A stretch of DNA of 64,000 nucleotides from Brachypterus glaber. Its lineage: Eukaryota > Arthropoda > Insecta > Coleoptera > Kateretidae. Positions 53,294-63,646 of the stretch are shown in pieces. Within the stretch, counting starts at the first letter, position 1. Every line of letters begins with the position of its first letter. Below the pieces are notes generated by a model. The model worked only from the letters and a program-made list of their open reading frames with translations. It made no database searches and was not told the origin of the DNA. Location of the stretch: NCBI GenBank assembly GCA_958510825.1, contig OY294054.1, forward strand, positions 8,162,319 through 8,226,318, read 5' to 3'. The translations under genes were made by a program, and so were the position numbers.

Positions 53294-54240
53294 CGAATCC
53301 ATGCCTACTTAAATTTTATGTCTAAATTTTGGACCTTTCGTAAAAATGTTTTTTTTTCCATCATTGGATAGACCATAAAAATACTTTTTATTTGATGTGT
53401 CACAAAGGATATAATGAGACTTAAGATTTTAAAGTTGAAGTTCTCTCTGTTTCTAATGCCTCCGGAGGGTTTAAAGCAAATCCATTGCATTTTTACCACA
53501 CAACGTTTTTTATGAAAATTTTACGGTACTATTATTGTATCGTAAGATTTAGGGGTCCATACTCGCTTAATTACTAGTATAATTGTATAATATACATATA
53601 AATATACCATAAATAAACAAAGTACATAAATAAATGAAATGTATTTTTTATGGAGTCAAAGATGTTTATTATTTAATTTTTTAGTATATAAATAACACAA
53701 GATTTAATTAATCAGATAAATCTAGTATAGCCAATAACTAATAAACATAATAACATATATTAAGGTATATTTAAAAATTCAATGAATACATTACAGTAAT
53801 TTGCATTATTTAATAGAATAAATCCAACGTAATATTACAGGTATTTTACTTCAAATAGCATAATTTATTTGTTGTCACGTTTATTAGTGTTCATACAATC
53901 GTCATCGATTACTAATCAGATAGGCAAAGAACTATGTTTTCAACCCATAGGTCGAAAATACCCATCAAAAGTGATTTGTTATGGTTAGTCTTACTAACTA
54001 GCTAAAATAGAATTTATTGTTCAAAATCCCTACATATGAAAGTTTAAAAAAAGTAAATGTCAGAAAAAGACGGGCTTTCCCAGAAAAAGACACGTCGGGA
54101 CACAGCCCTAGCTGCCTCAAACCATACTTAGATCTGATAACTTGATTACTCTCTACACCTATATTTATCCAATTTTTTAACTCGTCAAAAAATCCGTCGA
54201 TCAAAAATGTGTTTTAAAAAATTCCATTAAATCGGTTTGA
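53294..54240. other. AT-rich intergenic DNA
   Basis: Two short minus-strand frames (53305-53499 and 53998-54204) show no recognised domain. No repeats of note. Confidence 0.35.
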
Positions 54241-54420
54241 AAGAAGTATAGGTGTCATAGACGCAACTACGGGGTCTTAATCCCTCAGATTCAAGTTGAT
54301 GGTGATTAATTCTTTCATGAAAAACTTAAATATTTTACATTTAGATGGGGCTGTAGCCCCTCCCCGGATTTAAAGGCTATTTGCACCTATGATAGGTATT
54401 CAAAAAAAGTTATAGAGGGT
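54240..54420. repeat. Short GC-containing repeat (AGACGCAACTACGGGG type)
   Basis: ATAGGTGTCATAGACGCAAC leads to TACGGGGTC and, 80 bases on, GATGGGGCTGTAGCCCCTCC and GCACCTATGATAGGT. The terminal GGTG/CACC words are inverted. Related GC words occur at 4350 (GGCGTGCGTAGCCCC) and 12840. Confidence 0.4.
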
Positions 54421-55560
54421 GCCCATATAATATAATAAATATTCATTTTCTTTATATCATCAAAAATATTTTTTTTGTAAACAAATATAGATGTTAATTA
54501 TTTTTATAAAATATTGTTTTAAAAAATAAACATGGTGTTAATAATTACTGGGAAACATCGAAATATGATATATTCAGATTCTAAATAACAAAATTTAATT
54601 TAACAGTAAAACTCATCAATCATTATTATTCTTTCATTCAAATTTTATAATAAAATGATCTTGATGTGAAAACCTTGAAAATTTAACAATAACTTATGAT
54701 GACATAGCATTTAAATTTATTTAAAAGATATTGTCACAGAAAAAAAATACAGATTTCTTAGTAGAGGATATAAAAACACTAGTTTACTTTTACTTTTTTG
54801 TGTCAACGTTTTTCAATTTGCTTGTATACTTTTTTTTCCTGAATTTAAATCCGTTGAGAAAATTTTAGTTCAGACGTTTTGGAGATACACTGTAAAAAAC
54901 AGGGGTAAAATTAGGGAGTAATATTAAGATTAACCCTTCAGGACCTGTACCTTTTTATCAACGTTAGTGCCCGCACTAAGCCTCTCAGATGCATTATGCG
55001 TTTTTTTATGTTATATATAAAATAAGCGTTGAAGTCAATTAAACTATTATAAAATAATTATTTTTATATTGTTAAACTATTATAAAATAATTATTTTTAT
55101 ATTGTTTATATTTTAAAAACAGACAAAGATTATTTTTTAACGTTATCCCAAAACCTAGAAAATTGTAATGCCTGTATTTGTCAGATGCCTGCGAGTACTG
55201 CAGGGTTAAATTATAACATTCATATGATTTAAACCGAATTTTTTACTGTTTTATACGAAATTTAACTAAATGTTTAAATTAACCCTTTACGATGATTATA
55301 GGTAATTTTATTTTAAAATTGCGTTTATACCGTTCCGCAAAATGTTCCAATTTTCAGGAAATATATTTTACAATTTAGTCCGCACTTAGGTTAATAAAAA
55401 AATTATAACAACATTGTCCGAAAATGAATTTTAACCTAGGTACAGCTGTCTAAAAAAGAAAAATGTATTTTAGCTTACTTCCATTTTTACTTTCTCATAA
55501 AAGAAATTATTGTTATTTTTCCTGAAACGTCTAGAAAAATCAAAATAGGCAACAAAAAAA
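54420..55560. other. AT-rich intergenic DNA with an exact 33 bp tandem duplication
   Basis: The exact duplication (unit beginning TTAAACTATTATAAAATAAT) occupies 55039-55071 and 55072-55104. ACACTGTAAAAAACAGGGGT at 54888 resembles termini of small MITEs. No gene. Confidence 0.5.
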
Positions 55561-56130
55561 ATGATGTATGTCTGTCCGTCTGTCTGTATCCACGACAACT
55601 TAAGACGCTTTAAGCTAACGAATTTAAATTTGGTATGCAGATGTATTTTTATATTATCTTGAAAAAGTTCGTATTTGAGCAAAATCGGTTGGGAGCAAAA
55701 GGGAGGTTAAACTTTTGTTTAATCGTATTTTTTTAATTTTTTATAATAGAAGAAAAAATTATAAACCGCATAAAACGTTAAATAAAACTACATAAAAAAT
55801 GTTTTTATAATTTTTTTCCAGCGCGCCCCCCTCAATGTAGAAAATGGTTTCTAGACATAACTTTCTTATTCACAATAGAAGAAAAATTTAAAAACCACAA
55901 AAAGGTAAAATAAAATTACATAAAAATATAATTATCTTTTTTCTAGAACCCCCTCCCCAAAAAAGCAAAAAAATGTTTCTGAACATAACTTCTTTATTAC
56001 TCACAATAGAAGAAAAATTTAAAAACCACCTAAAAGTTAAAAAAAAATATATATTTTTTCATGCCCCCCTCCCATCGCCCAAAAGGTAATAAATTGTTTC
56101 TGGATATAAGTTTTTTATGAGAAAGCATTC
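55560..56130 (+). repeat. CTGTCCGTCTGTCTG run followed by a ~130 bp tandem repeat
   Basis: A pyrimidine-rich CTGTCCGTCTGTCTG run at 55570 is followed by three units starting near 55745, 55872 and 56004. Each has AATAGAAGAAAAATTTAAAA, CCAC, then ACATAAAAA and a C-rich patch (CCCCCCTC). Organisation (pyrimidine run, then AT-rich units with C patches) parallels the modular repeat at 10580. Confidence 0.65.
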
Positions 56131-57470
56131 TCGATCATTCGAGATGGCTGTTTTTTTTTATTTTAAAATAAACTTCAAAAATTTAACCTAACACACATTT
56201 TAGTATATTTTATGTCAAGACTTTAAATTTAAACGCTTATCTTCAAAACGACTCAACTAAAAGGTTTTTCGACGAGTTTAAAGGATTGTATTGGAGTCTG
56301 GGCTAAAGACGCAAAAAAAAGAGATTTTGCATACCTATAGATATTCAAAAAATACTTACTTTTTGCAAAATTTTAGCTGTTAAAATGTCCAGGTACATAC
56401 TTTTTTATTTTTTTTAATTACAAGAGTAGTGGAGGATATGGCAAAATCGTAAGTAAGAGATTGAGAAAAAAGAACCCCTTACTGTTAAATTTAAAATAGC
56501 GCTAATAATTGCGTATGTTGAGTGATGCGTTGTTGCCAAATTTGCTATAATATAATGGGTTTTGATGAATTAAATAAAACGCAGTCTGTCATCATTTCTT
56601 TTTATTATTTTGAATTTTTTGATCAAAATATATTTTTGTCATTTAGCGCAAAACGATATTCTTAAAGTAAAATCTTAAAAAATCTTGAAAAGAATGCAAA
56701 AAAGCAAAATCCGATAATTATATGACCCATGAACAATTTTCGCCAGTTTTAGGATTTTTAATTTTTTTTTGGGATTACGCTGTACAAGTTTTCTGCTAAT
56801 ATCTCAAAATTGGTAACATAGATTTATCGGTTTTTGCATGTTTGCTCCACAGTTGTTTATGTGCGCCCACAAAATTTAAATTTTAAAAATTTATTTTTAA
56901 AATTTAATAAAATATTTAGAAATATTTTTAAGCATAGAGAATACAGATTAAAGAGTAGATGGCTTAACAATTTTTCAGATAAATTTGCCAGTATTGTGTT
57001 TTTTGAATGTTTGTTGTATTTTACTATGTTTCCAAGTACAATACCTGTAAACTTTTTCGTACTTTACCCTGGATTTTTGTGGCAATAACTACGAAGTTGC
57101 TTCATTTGCGGTAATTAATAACTGGAGGAATTCCTTCTAAATTCTCTTCGATCCATCCATTATGCATAATATAGATATTCCATATGAATTTTTTAATAAT
57201 TTAATTTAAGGCTAAAATCACGGTCCACACTTAAGTTGAAACAGGGATTTTAATTGTTCAGTGTTGACAAAAACTCAGCACAAACAATAAATTTTATTGA
57301 CCGAATAAATTAAAAATTAGTAATTTAATTAATTTTTACATAAAAGTAGATACACTTATTAGAACATTCCTGAGCTAAGTAATTTCAAAATAACAAATAT
57401 ATTTTACATTTATTTTTCCATTAAAAGTAGTAAAGAAAATATAATTTCGGAGAAAAATAAGCAATCCGGC
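56130..57470. other. AT-rich intergenic DNA
   Basis: A plus-strand frame at 56834-57088 (84 codons, Phe/Asn/Lys-rich) has no domain I recognise and no splice-site context I could support. Otherwise nothing. Confidence 0.35.
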
Positions 57471-57680
57471 AAAATTGCTCTGTCTCGTTTGACCTCGGGA
57501 GCGCCGAGTCATTCCGATCTAACAAGAATGGTCCTTGCTTCGCGTTTTTCATTTTTTTTAAATTTAAATGCAACTTTGCGTTCGGCCGTAGAAAAAAAAC
57601 CTTTTCCTACGACCACCTATAAAAACGACAAATTTCACACGATTTCGAGAATAGGAAAGTGTCATATATCATACGCGTGA
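57470..57680. other. CpG-containing patch with a TATA-like box, unassigned
   Basis: This stretch is unusually rich in CpG for the window (GACCTCGGGAGCGCCGAGTC, GCTTCGCG, GCGTTCGGCCG) and contains CTATAAAAACG at 57619. It could be a promoter or first exon of an unannotated transcript, or a repeat relic. The 63-codon frame across it (57489-57680) starts MTSGAPSHSDLTRMVLASRF and is only weakly supported. Confidence 0.3.
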
Positions 57681-59025
57681 GAAAAAATATCTTAAATGTG
57701 TGGAAAAGCAAAGCTATCCTGATCTGTTTTTTCAAAATATTTACCATTTTATTAGAAGATTTTCCATTATATTTATGTGTATCTGGATGTATATTTTCCA
57801 CTTTTCCACTTTTTTATTAATTACTATAATTTTAAATTATAAATCGTTTTAATTTTGATGAGTTAACAACAATTAGAATGAACAAAACGTAACTAATTTT
57901 AACTGTTAAAGTCTAATGATAAGAAACAAATGAATTCTGGAAGAGACCAAGGTGAACTTGAATTGATTTCTCAAGGTTGACGCATCCAGATGCCAGAACT
58001 TTAGCCAAACTGCACTCTAGATTATTTATTTTTCTAATAATTTTAAATTATGATAATTTTATTTATCTTTATTTAAACAAAATAACATTTATTTTAAATT
58101 ATTATATAATATAATTATATAATTATATTTTTGTTTGTGTCGTAGGAAAAATAGTGTACATTCGTGCATTTGACGCTATGGTTAAATTTTCCTTGGTTTG
58201 GACTTTACTTACCAGTGTACCGTAAAATGTTTTACCCCTCTAGTCTGGGACCGAGAATAAATATTACTTATATATATTTTGCCGAAAACCGAAAAAAAAA
58301 AATTAAAACGCTTTCTTGCTAAAGTACTTTTGAATTACCATAAACCATAGTGGAGCCTGACATGTATTTCTTTTCTATTTTTTTTTAATATTAAAAGTAA
58401 TGAAATTTGACTAACGTTAATCTATAACAAATTTGAGTATTTGCTCTTAACCATTTCCAAAGCAGGATATGATTAAGAAAAATATTTCAATTAAATAAAA
58501 TATAATAAGCATAAAATTTAATTAACTATTACCAACATTAACCAAATTAGGTGGTAATATTGTTTTTTAATGTCTTTAATTTTAATATTTTGGTAATGTT
58601 ATTAAAATTGTGCTTTAGCGTGTGTATTTTTTTCTGGAAAATGATTTCCTGAATGATAATAATTATACCAACAAAGTCGCCACTTTAATGTCTTGCTATT
58701 AATTTAACTGAACGCTCTAAGATATAAGTCCTTTAGTTCCAAAGTCAAATAACTGATTTCGTCAAAAAAATCCACATACCCACACTGTCTTACCAGATTT
58801 TGTAACAGGAAAACTTTACTTTAAGTTATACTCATGTTACTGACAGTGACTGCAACTACGTGGGGTCAGCTGCTACTTCACAGAAGCCTTAATAAGCCTT
58901 AATAAGGGAATAAGAAGGCTTTGTGGTCAGTGTTGACCTTATCGAATGTGCCTCAGTTAGCTTCTTGCAGCAAGATCAAATATATGTCACATAGTATCGC
59001 TAGGCTCTAAAGTTACATTACATTA
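57680..59025. other. AT-rich intergenic DNA
   Basis: No gene or repeat boundary recognised. GCCTTAATAA is duplicated at 58888-58907. Confidence 0.35.
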
Positions 59026-59027
59026 CA

Positions 59028-59245
59028 TGTTTGTTTAACCTAGTACTATTCTACTTAATTAAGCATCCCCTAAGTCCAGGACTTGTGTGGACTAGTAGTA
59101 GGGGGCACCAGCTGCTTTAACTGACTTTCGAAACAGTTTATAGGGACTGTGTCTATTTCACCTATGACCTTCGCCAAATTTCAATAAATACTTAACTGAA
59201 AAAGGCATTCGGCGCCAGTGAGAACCGAACTCACGCTAGCCGGCG
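59028..59245 (-). mobile_element. tRNA-derived SINE, copy 4 (head truncated)
   Basis: The minus strand has the B box (GAGTTCGGTTCTC), the TGAAATTTGGCG segment, CCTACTACTAGTCCACACAA and a tail GTTAAACAAACATG. The A box is missing, because the sequence beyond 59245 is unrelated. Confidence 0.8.
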
Positions 59246-59390
59246 GGTATTTTTTGTATTGTATTTACTATCTGAGTGTCAGCTTAGTATTCCTACCTGT
59301 TTTTGATAATTGGAACTTTACCGCAAGAACCCAATATTCTTAATCTTATATAAGATTCCAAAAAACTCGTAGTTATTTATTGGAACTATA
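59246..59390. other. Short unique stretch between SINE and MITE
   Basis: No feature recognised. Confidence 0.3.
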
Positions 59391-59391
59391 A

Positions 59392-59526
59392 GGGCCACTT
59401 GCACCAACCTTTGGTCTGGGATTATCTTAACTAAACCAAGTTTAAGTTAAAAATATTGCGTTCTGATTGGTCGGCCGTCAACTTAATCCAACTTTAAAGT
59501 TAAACCATCGTTGGTGCAAGTGACCC
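59392..59526. mobile_element. PIF/Harbinger-like MITE, 135 bp, TAA duplication
   Basis: The ends GGGCCACTTGCACCAACC and GGTTGGTGCAAGTGACCC-like inverted repeats (right end GTTGGTGCAAGTGACCC) close a small palindromic element. The interior words TTAACTAAACCAAGTTTAAG and AACTTTAAAGTTAAAC also pair. TAA flanks both sides (59389-59391 and 59527-59529). A 3 bp TWA duplication and GGGCC-type ends are usual for PIF/Harbinger MITEs. The transposase must come from elsewhere. Confidence 0.8.
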
Positions 59527-59529
59527 TAA

Positions 59530-59810
59530 GAGCGTCTGTTCTTACATCATTGATGTGATTATAATAATGATTATTTGATGTAACCTCAAATAATATTAAA
59601 GCTGAAACAGAAAGGACCAGCTGGTCTGAGTGTATAGCAGTTACTTTGTATTTCTGTTCCGGTATTGATGATGATTAAGATATACTATTTCATCCCACAG
59701 CATTTTAACCAATAGATATTTTCTGAGTCAAAAATTATATTCCAGGTTCTTTAATACACCGGGAAAAACAATTATGGACTCAAACTAACAAGATGCTATC
59801 TTGTAAATTA
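59530..59810. other. AT-rich intergenic DNA
   Basis: No feature recognised. ATTCCAGGTTCTTTAATACA at 59740 leads into the next palindrome. Confidence 0.3.
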
Positions 59811-60652
59811 CAAGCCACATAATTTTTTTTTCTGATCTGGGTTTCTGACCATGTTTACAATATGTTTTTGAGGTCGCTGAATCCGAATCCGATGTCTAAT
59901 TAAGCCCATCACATCAGTATTTTGCCGTAACCTCAAAAAAACCATTAGACCGGCAAACAAAAAAAATAATCTCGAGTGCCGCAGACCAGACTAGTCAATT
60001 CTTAAGTATTTTGGATCGCTGAATCTGAATCCAAGGTCAGAATTTAAAAGTTAGCTTTTAAAATGGCGGATCCAATATGGCGGATTAATTTTTTTTTAAA
60101 GTTGCTCGGATTTGCTTGAAACTTGGTACTCGGGGGTTTTTGGGGTCGCTGAATACGAATCTGGTGCCAGTTTTCCAAAATTCAAAATGGCGGATCCAAT
60201 ATGGCAGATTAGATTTTTTAAAGTTTCTAGGAAAATTTAATCCGCCATATTGGATCCACTATTTTTAATTTTGTAAAAATGACACCAGATCCGAGCAACT
60301 TTAAAAAATATAATCAGCCATATTGGATCCGCCATTTTTAACTTTGGAAAACTGGAACCAGATTCGTAATTAACGTCTCCAAAAACCCCCGAGTACCAAG
60401 TTTCAAGCAAATCTGAAAACTTTTAAATTCTGACCTCAAATTCAGATTCAACGACCCAAAATACGTAAGAATTGACTAGTCTGGTCTGTCACACTCGACA
60501 TTATTTTTTTTGTGTGCCGGTGTTATGGTTTTTTTGAGGTTATGGCAAAATCCTGATGTGATGGGGCTAAATAGAAATCGGATTAGGATTCAGCGACACC
60601 AAAAACTTATTGTAAACATAGTCAGAACCGCAGATCAGAAAAAAAATGTGTG
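59811..60652. mobile_element. Palindromic element with internal GGATCC..GCCATATTGG repeats
   Basis: The arms are about 400 bp and turn near 60232. On the left are TTCTGATCTGGGTTTCTGAC, GTCGCTGAATCCGAATCC, CAGACTAGTCAATTCTTA, AAATGGCGGATCCAATATGG and GGTACTCGGGGGTTTTTGG. All return inverted, for example TAAGAATTGACTAGTCTGGT and CCAAAAACCCCCGAGTACC. Within each arm the AAAATGGCGGATCC block occurs twice, so smaller hairpins are nested. The words are shared with 2671-3170 and 24890-25520, defining a repeat superfamily of 'CTGAATCCGAATC' type. Confidence 0.85.
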
Positions 60653-60865
60653 CCTGTGTTATGGATGGCCCCAAAATATTACAGGCTGAAATGACACCGG
60701 GATAAAATTGACATCAGGATAAAATTACTAATAGATGAGATAGCAAGATGAGTTAGATTAAAATAAATACTTATATGGACGGCTAAATCCGCAAAACATC
60801 GGACTCCAAAATATTAGATACCTATACAGTAAACAATAACAACTATTAAAGCATCAATGCAGAAT
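60653..60865. other. Intergenic DNA
   Basis: No gene. ACACCGGGA at about 60695 repeats the ACACCGGGA at 59757, possibly marking the outer limits of a larger unit around the palindrome. Confidence 0.35.
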
Positions 60866-60869
60866 ACGT

Positions 60870-61123
60870 TAAGCCGTCTGGTTCAATATTAGACCTTATT
60901 TATCAAGTCGGCTTGCGTGATTTTGATTCCCACCAGCGCCGATAGCCTTTTCAGTTAGTTAAAAAATATTAATGATTATTATAACTGAAATTTGGCGACA
61001 AGTCGACAAGTAAAATAGATGCACCCGTAAAACCTGGTTCAAAAGTCAGTATAAGTCGGTGATTCTCTCTACTACTAGCCCACATAAGCACTGGAACAAG
61101 GGCATGCTTAAAGTAGAATACAC
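60870..61123 (+). mobile_element. tRNA-derived SINE, copy 5
   Basis: A weak tRNA-like head (TTAAGCCGTCTGGTTCAA, then TGATTTTGATTCCCACC as B-box region) is followed by CAGCGCCGATAGCCTTTTCA, TGAAATTTGGCG, AAAAGTCAGTATAAGTCGGT and CTACTACTAGCCCACATAAG. It ends GGCATGCTTAAAGTAGAATA without the AAAC tail. Most diverged copy. Confidence 0.75.
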
Positions 61124-61124
61124 T

Positions 61125-62575
61125 CTAAAAAATGGGAGTAAAATAAGAGAGTTTTAAAATTAAGAAGTTAGGCAAAATTTTACAATTTCTTTTAAAATTC
61201 TGGTACCGATAGCCGGTAATAAACAAAGAAATATTCATGTTACTTTTTTTTGCTGGTTTTGCAAACCTTTAACATAATAGTTACTAAAGATTGTTTGGAT
61301 TATAATTCTTATAATTTTGTAATGCTGATTCTGATAACGCTTCCTTTTTTCCATTGCCTTTGGATATTTAACCACAATTTTTCCAACTTTTATACTGAAG
61401 AATTACTAACTTTTTTATCTTAATTTTTTGCACAATTACCAAATACATTTAGCCCAGAGACAAAATGATGACAAAAAAGCTCATCAAGTTTACATTTTGC
61501 CAACTACATTTCTAAATAATATTACGCCAAAAAAAGTACCTATAACTTTTTTATTTTTCCTTCAATTTGCCAACTTTTTCGATAGGTTGGATGGTGTCTC
61601 CCCTATCCCCCATGGCTGCGACTCTGACTGCAAGTTGTACACTTTTGATTTAAATTAAACTCCAACAAGTCCAAAACTTTTCTTGTATTCTTTTAAATTG
61701 TTATATTTGAGTCGCTCTTGCGATTTAAGTCATCGATATGTTGAGCAGTGTCAAAATTTGTTTCTAATTTATTTATTAAAAAAAATCAAAATTGTGTGTC
61801 GATTGATTTCGCATTGAACTGGCAATTTAACCTGTATTTGTCAAAAAATCTTTGGTATTATTATGTGAAAAATTAGATATCTTTAACAGGATTATATATT
61901 TCGAATAAAGTACTTTCAAGTGATATTGCACAATTTCAGCTTTGTCATAATAAAAATTATCCGTTATTAAATGATTGTTATTGAAATTGAAAACTTTTAG
62001 TGCTTGATAATATAAAAGACAGAAAAGGGTTCTTATAATACTAAATTGATGATATGAAGGTATTGGATAGAAAATGAGCCGAGGTATAGTTTTGATAGGT
62101 TCCTATTGTATAGTCGGCTCCTATTGTCAACTTGAACAATACACTTCATATATGTCATTATGTCCCAAGTTTTATTTTTATTTCTTATTGTGATTGTGGA
62201 GGACGTTTTCCAATTATTAGAGACTGATCAAGTTCGCCCTTGCCTTATTATTATACTCCTCGCAGCTTTAGAGCAGAGGAGTAGTATACCTTTACTTCGG
62301 ACCAAAAAAAAATACCAAAGGTGGAGGTGGAGGAGGTCATTTTCATACATGTTGTTATCCAATAGTTGATGGTTTAAAAGTTATTTAGGTTTTTTTTTGC
62401 ACTAATACGAGGCTTTACCAATTTTTAAAATTAAAAAATGGGAAAGCAAAAATGGCTACAAAGCGTTTTTCTAAATGTTTCCAGAAATGTTTAATGCTCT
62501 TGTTATATTTATATTAAATATATTTAAAAATAAAAAATAAAAGGCAGAGTAAAGGTCCTTTTCCCAATTATATTA
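61125..62575. other. AT-rich intergenic DNA
   Basis: Frames at 61428-61658 and 62160-62369 have no domain I can support. GGTGGAGGTGGAGGAGGT at 62321 is a short purine repeat. ACACTCTAAAAAATGGGAGT at 61121 resembles a MITE end. Confidence 0.35.
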
Positions 62576-62595
62576 ATTAAAACCTGACCGCGGTT

Positions 62596-62645
62596 TCGAG
62601 CCTTTATATACCTAGGCTCATTGTCGAAGGTCGCCTACAAGAAAA
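62596..62645 (-). ncRNA. Hammerhead-like hairpin in the PLE 3' region (candidate)
   Basis: On the minus strand, GCGACCTTCGACAATGAGCC and, after a short loop, GGCTCGAAACCGCGGTC flank a GAGCC/GGCTC stem. The order ..AATGA-stem-CGAAAC.. resembles the hammerhead core CUGANGA-stem-GAAA, and outer GACC/GGTC can pair. Hammerhead motifs are known in Penelope-like elements. Several core positions deviate, so it may be inactive or coincidental. Confidence 0.35.
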
Positions 62646-62966
62646 TATGTGTATAAACACAAATTGACAAGATACATTTAAAATAGTCCTACAAATTAAT
62701 ACTTACATTAAAAAATACAAAATTGAGCCATTTTGTCAAATAAATAAAACTTAAATTTAAGAACACATAACATATAACAGTGACAGCTGACAGCTAATAC
62801 AATAATAAAACAGGTTGGACAACTTAACTATATAGGTCCCTGGCTGATGGCGGGAACTTTAAATTTAATAATAAAAATAAATAAAAATGTATTATGGAGA
62901 AATGGAAGATCAGTATATCATACTAGAGACGTACCTTCGGTAGGAAGACCGACAAGAATGATTTTA

Positions 62967-63311
62967 TTATTTTGGGGTAAGTATAGAGAAAAGTGTGTTG
63001 TTTAAAAAATTGATCTGTTTGTTGAGTGTTATCGTGTGTTCATTTTTGCACGATTTTAAAATTTCTAACTCTTCCAGACATTCCAATCTCTCAAAATTAT
63101 TTTCAATATGTAAAAATCTTACATCAGTCTCCCTATCAAAAGTATGTCCCGTGTCTTTTATATGGTTTGCAAAGTGTGAGGTATGGTCCTCTGGCTTGTT
63201 AATGCATCTAGAATGTTCAGATGTTCGAATGAGGAACGAACGTGCCATTCTGCCAACATATTCAGCTCCACTCCCACACTTTAGCATGTAGACCCCACTT
63301 TTATGCCATTT
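62967..63311 (-). pseudogene. PLE GIY-YIG endonuclease domain
   Basis: Read on the minus strand from about 63311 (KWHKSGVYMLKCGSGAEYVG), the GIY and YVG motifs are followed by R at SFLIRTSEH, the HFANHIKDTGHTF helix and LECLEELEILKSC, where a Glu serves catalysis in the family. The frame is open to a stop at 62967. It would nick target DNA to prime reverse transcription. Upstream a frameshift separates it from the linker, so the protein is broken even apart from the gap. Confidence 0.8.
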
Positions 63312-63446
63312 GTCGATCTTATCTTTATTATTGACAATGGTTTTTTCCCAAATTATGTATATTTTTATATGATATACTGACCTTCTGTTTCAAACTATCT
63401 AAAATATTTTTCACTATTATTGATGGTTTCCCTATATAACTAAAGA

Positions 63447-63646
63447 NNNNNNNNNNNNNNNNNNNNNNNNNNNNNNNNNNNNNNNNNNNNNNNNNNNNNN
63501 NNNNNNNNNNNNNNNNNNNNNNNNNNNNNNNNNNNNNNNNNNNNNNNNNNNNNNNNNNNNNNNNNNNNNNNNNNNNNNNNNNNNNNNNNNNNNNNNNNNN
63601 NNNNNNNNNNNNNNNNNNNNNNNNNNNNNNNNNNNNNNNNNNNNNN
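63447..63646. other. Assembly gap (200 N)
   Basis: Exactly 200 N, a placeholder. It probably replaces more PLE sequence, since the element is cut at this edge. Confidence 0.99.

Larger units (their letters stand above)
62580..63446 (-). mobile_element. Penelope-like element, 3' part (third PLE)
   Basis: The minus strand carries the end of a PLE: a decayed RT-GIY linker (IGKPSIIVKNILDSLKQKVS near 63440-63380), the GIY-YIG domain, a 3' UTR of about 330 bases and a terminal hairpin. The scaffold gap at 63447 removes the RT. The domain differs from that at 22152 (GVYMLKCGSG against GVYKVPCSCG), so it belongs to another PLE family. Confidence 0.8.

Noticed and set aside
56834..57088. 84-codon frame as a possible host exon
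   Set aside because: Phe/Asn/Lys-rich low-complexity composition, no recognisable domain or splice signals.
62160..62369. 69-codon frame considered as a Harbinger-type protein N-terminus
   Set aside because: Only a vague basic/Trp pattern (QRWRWRR); no motif that I could defend.
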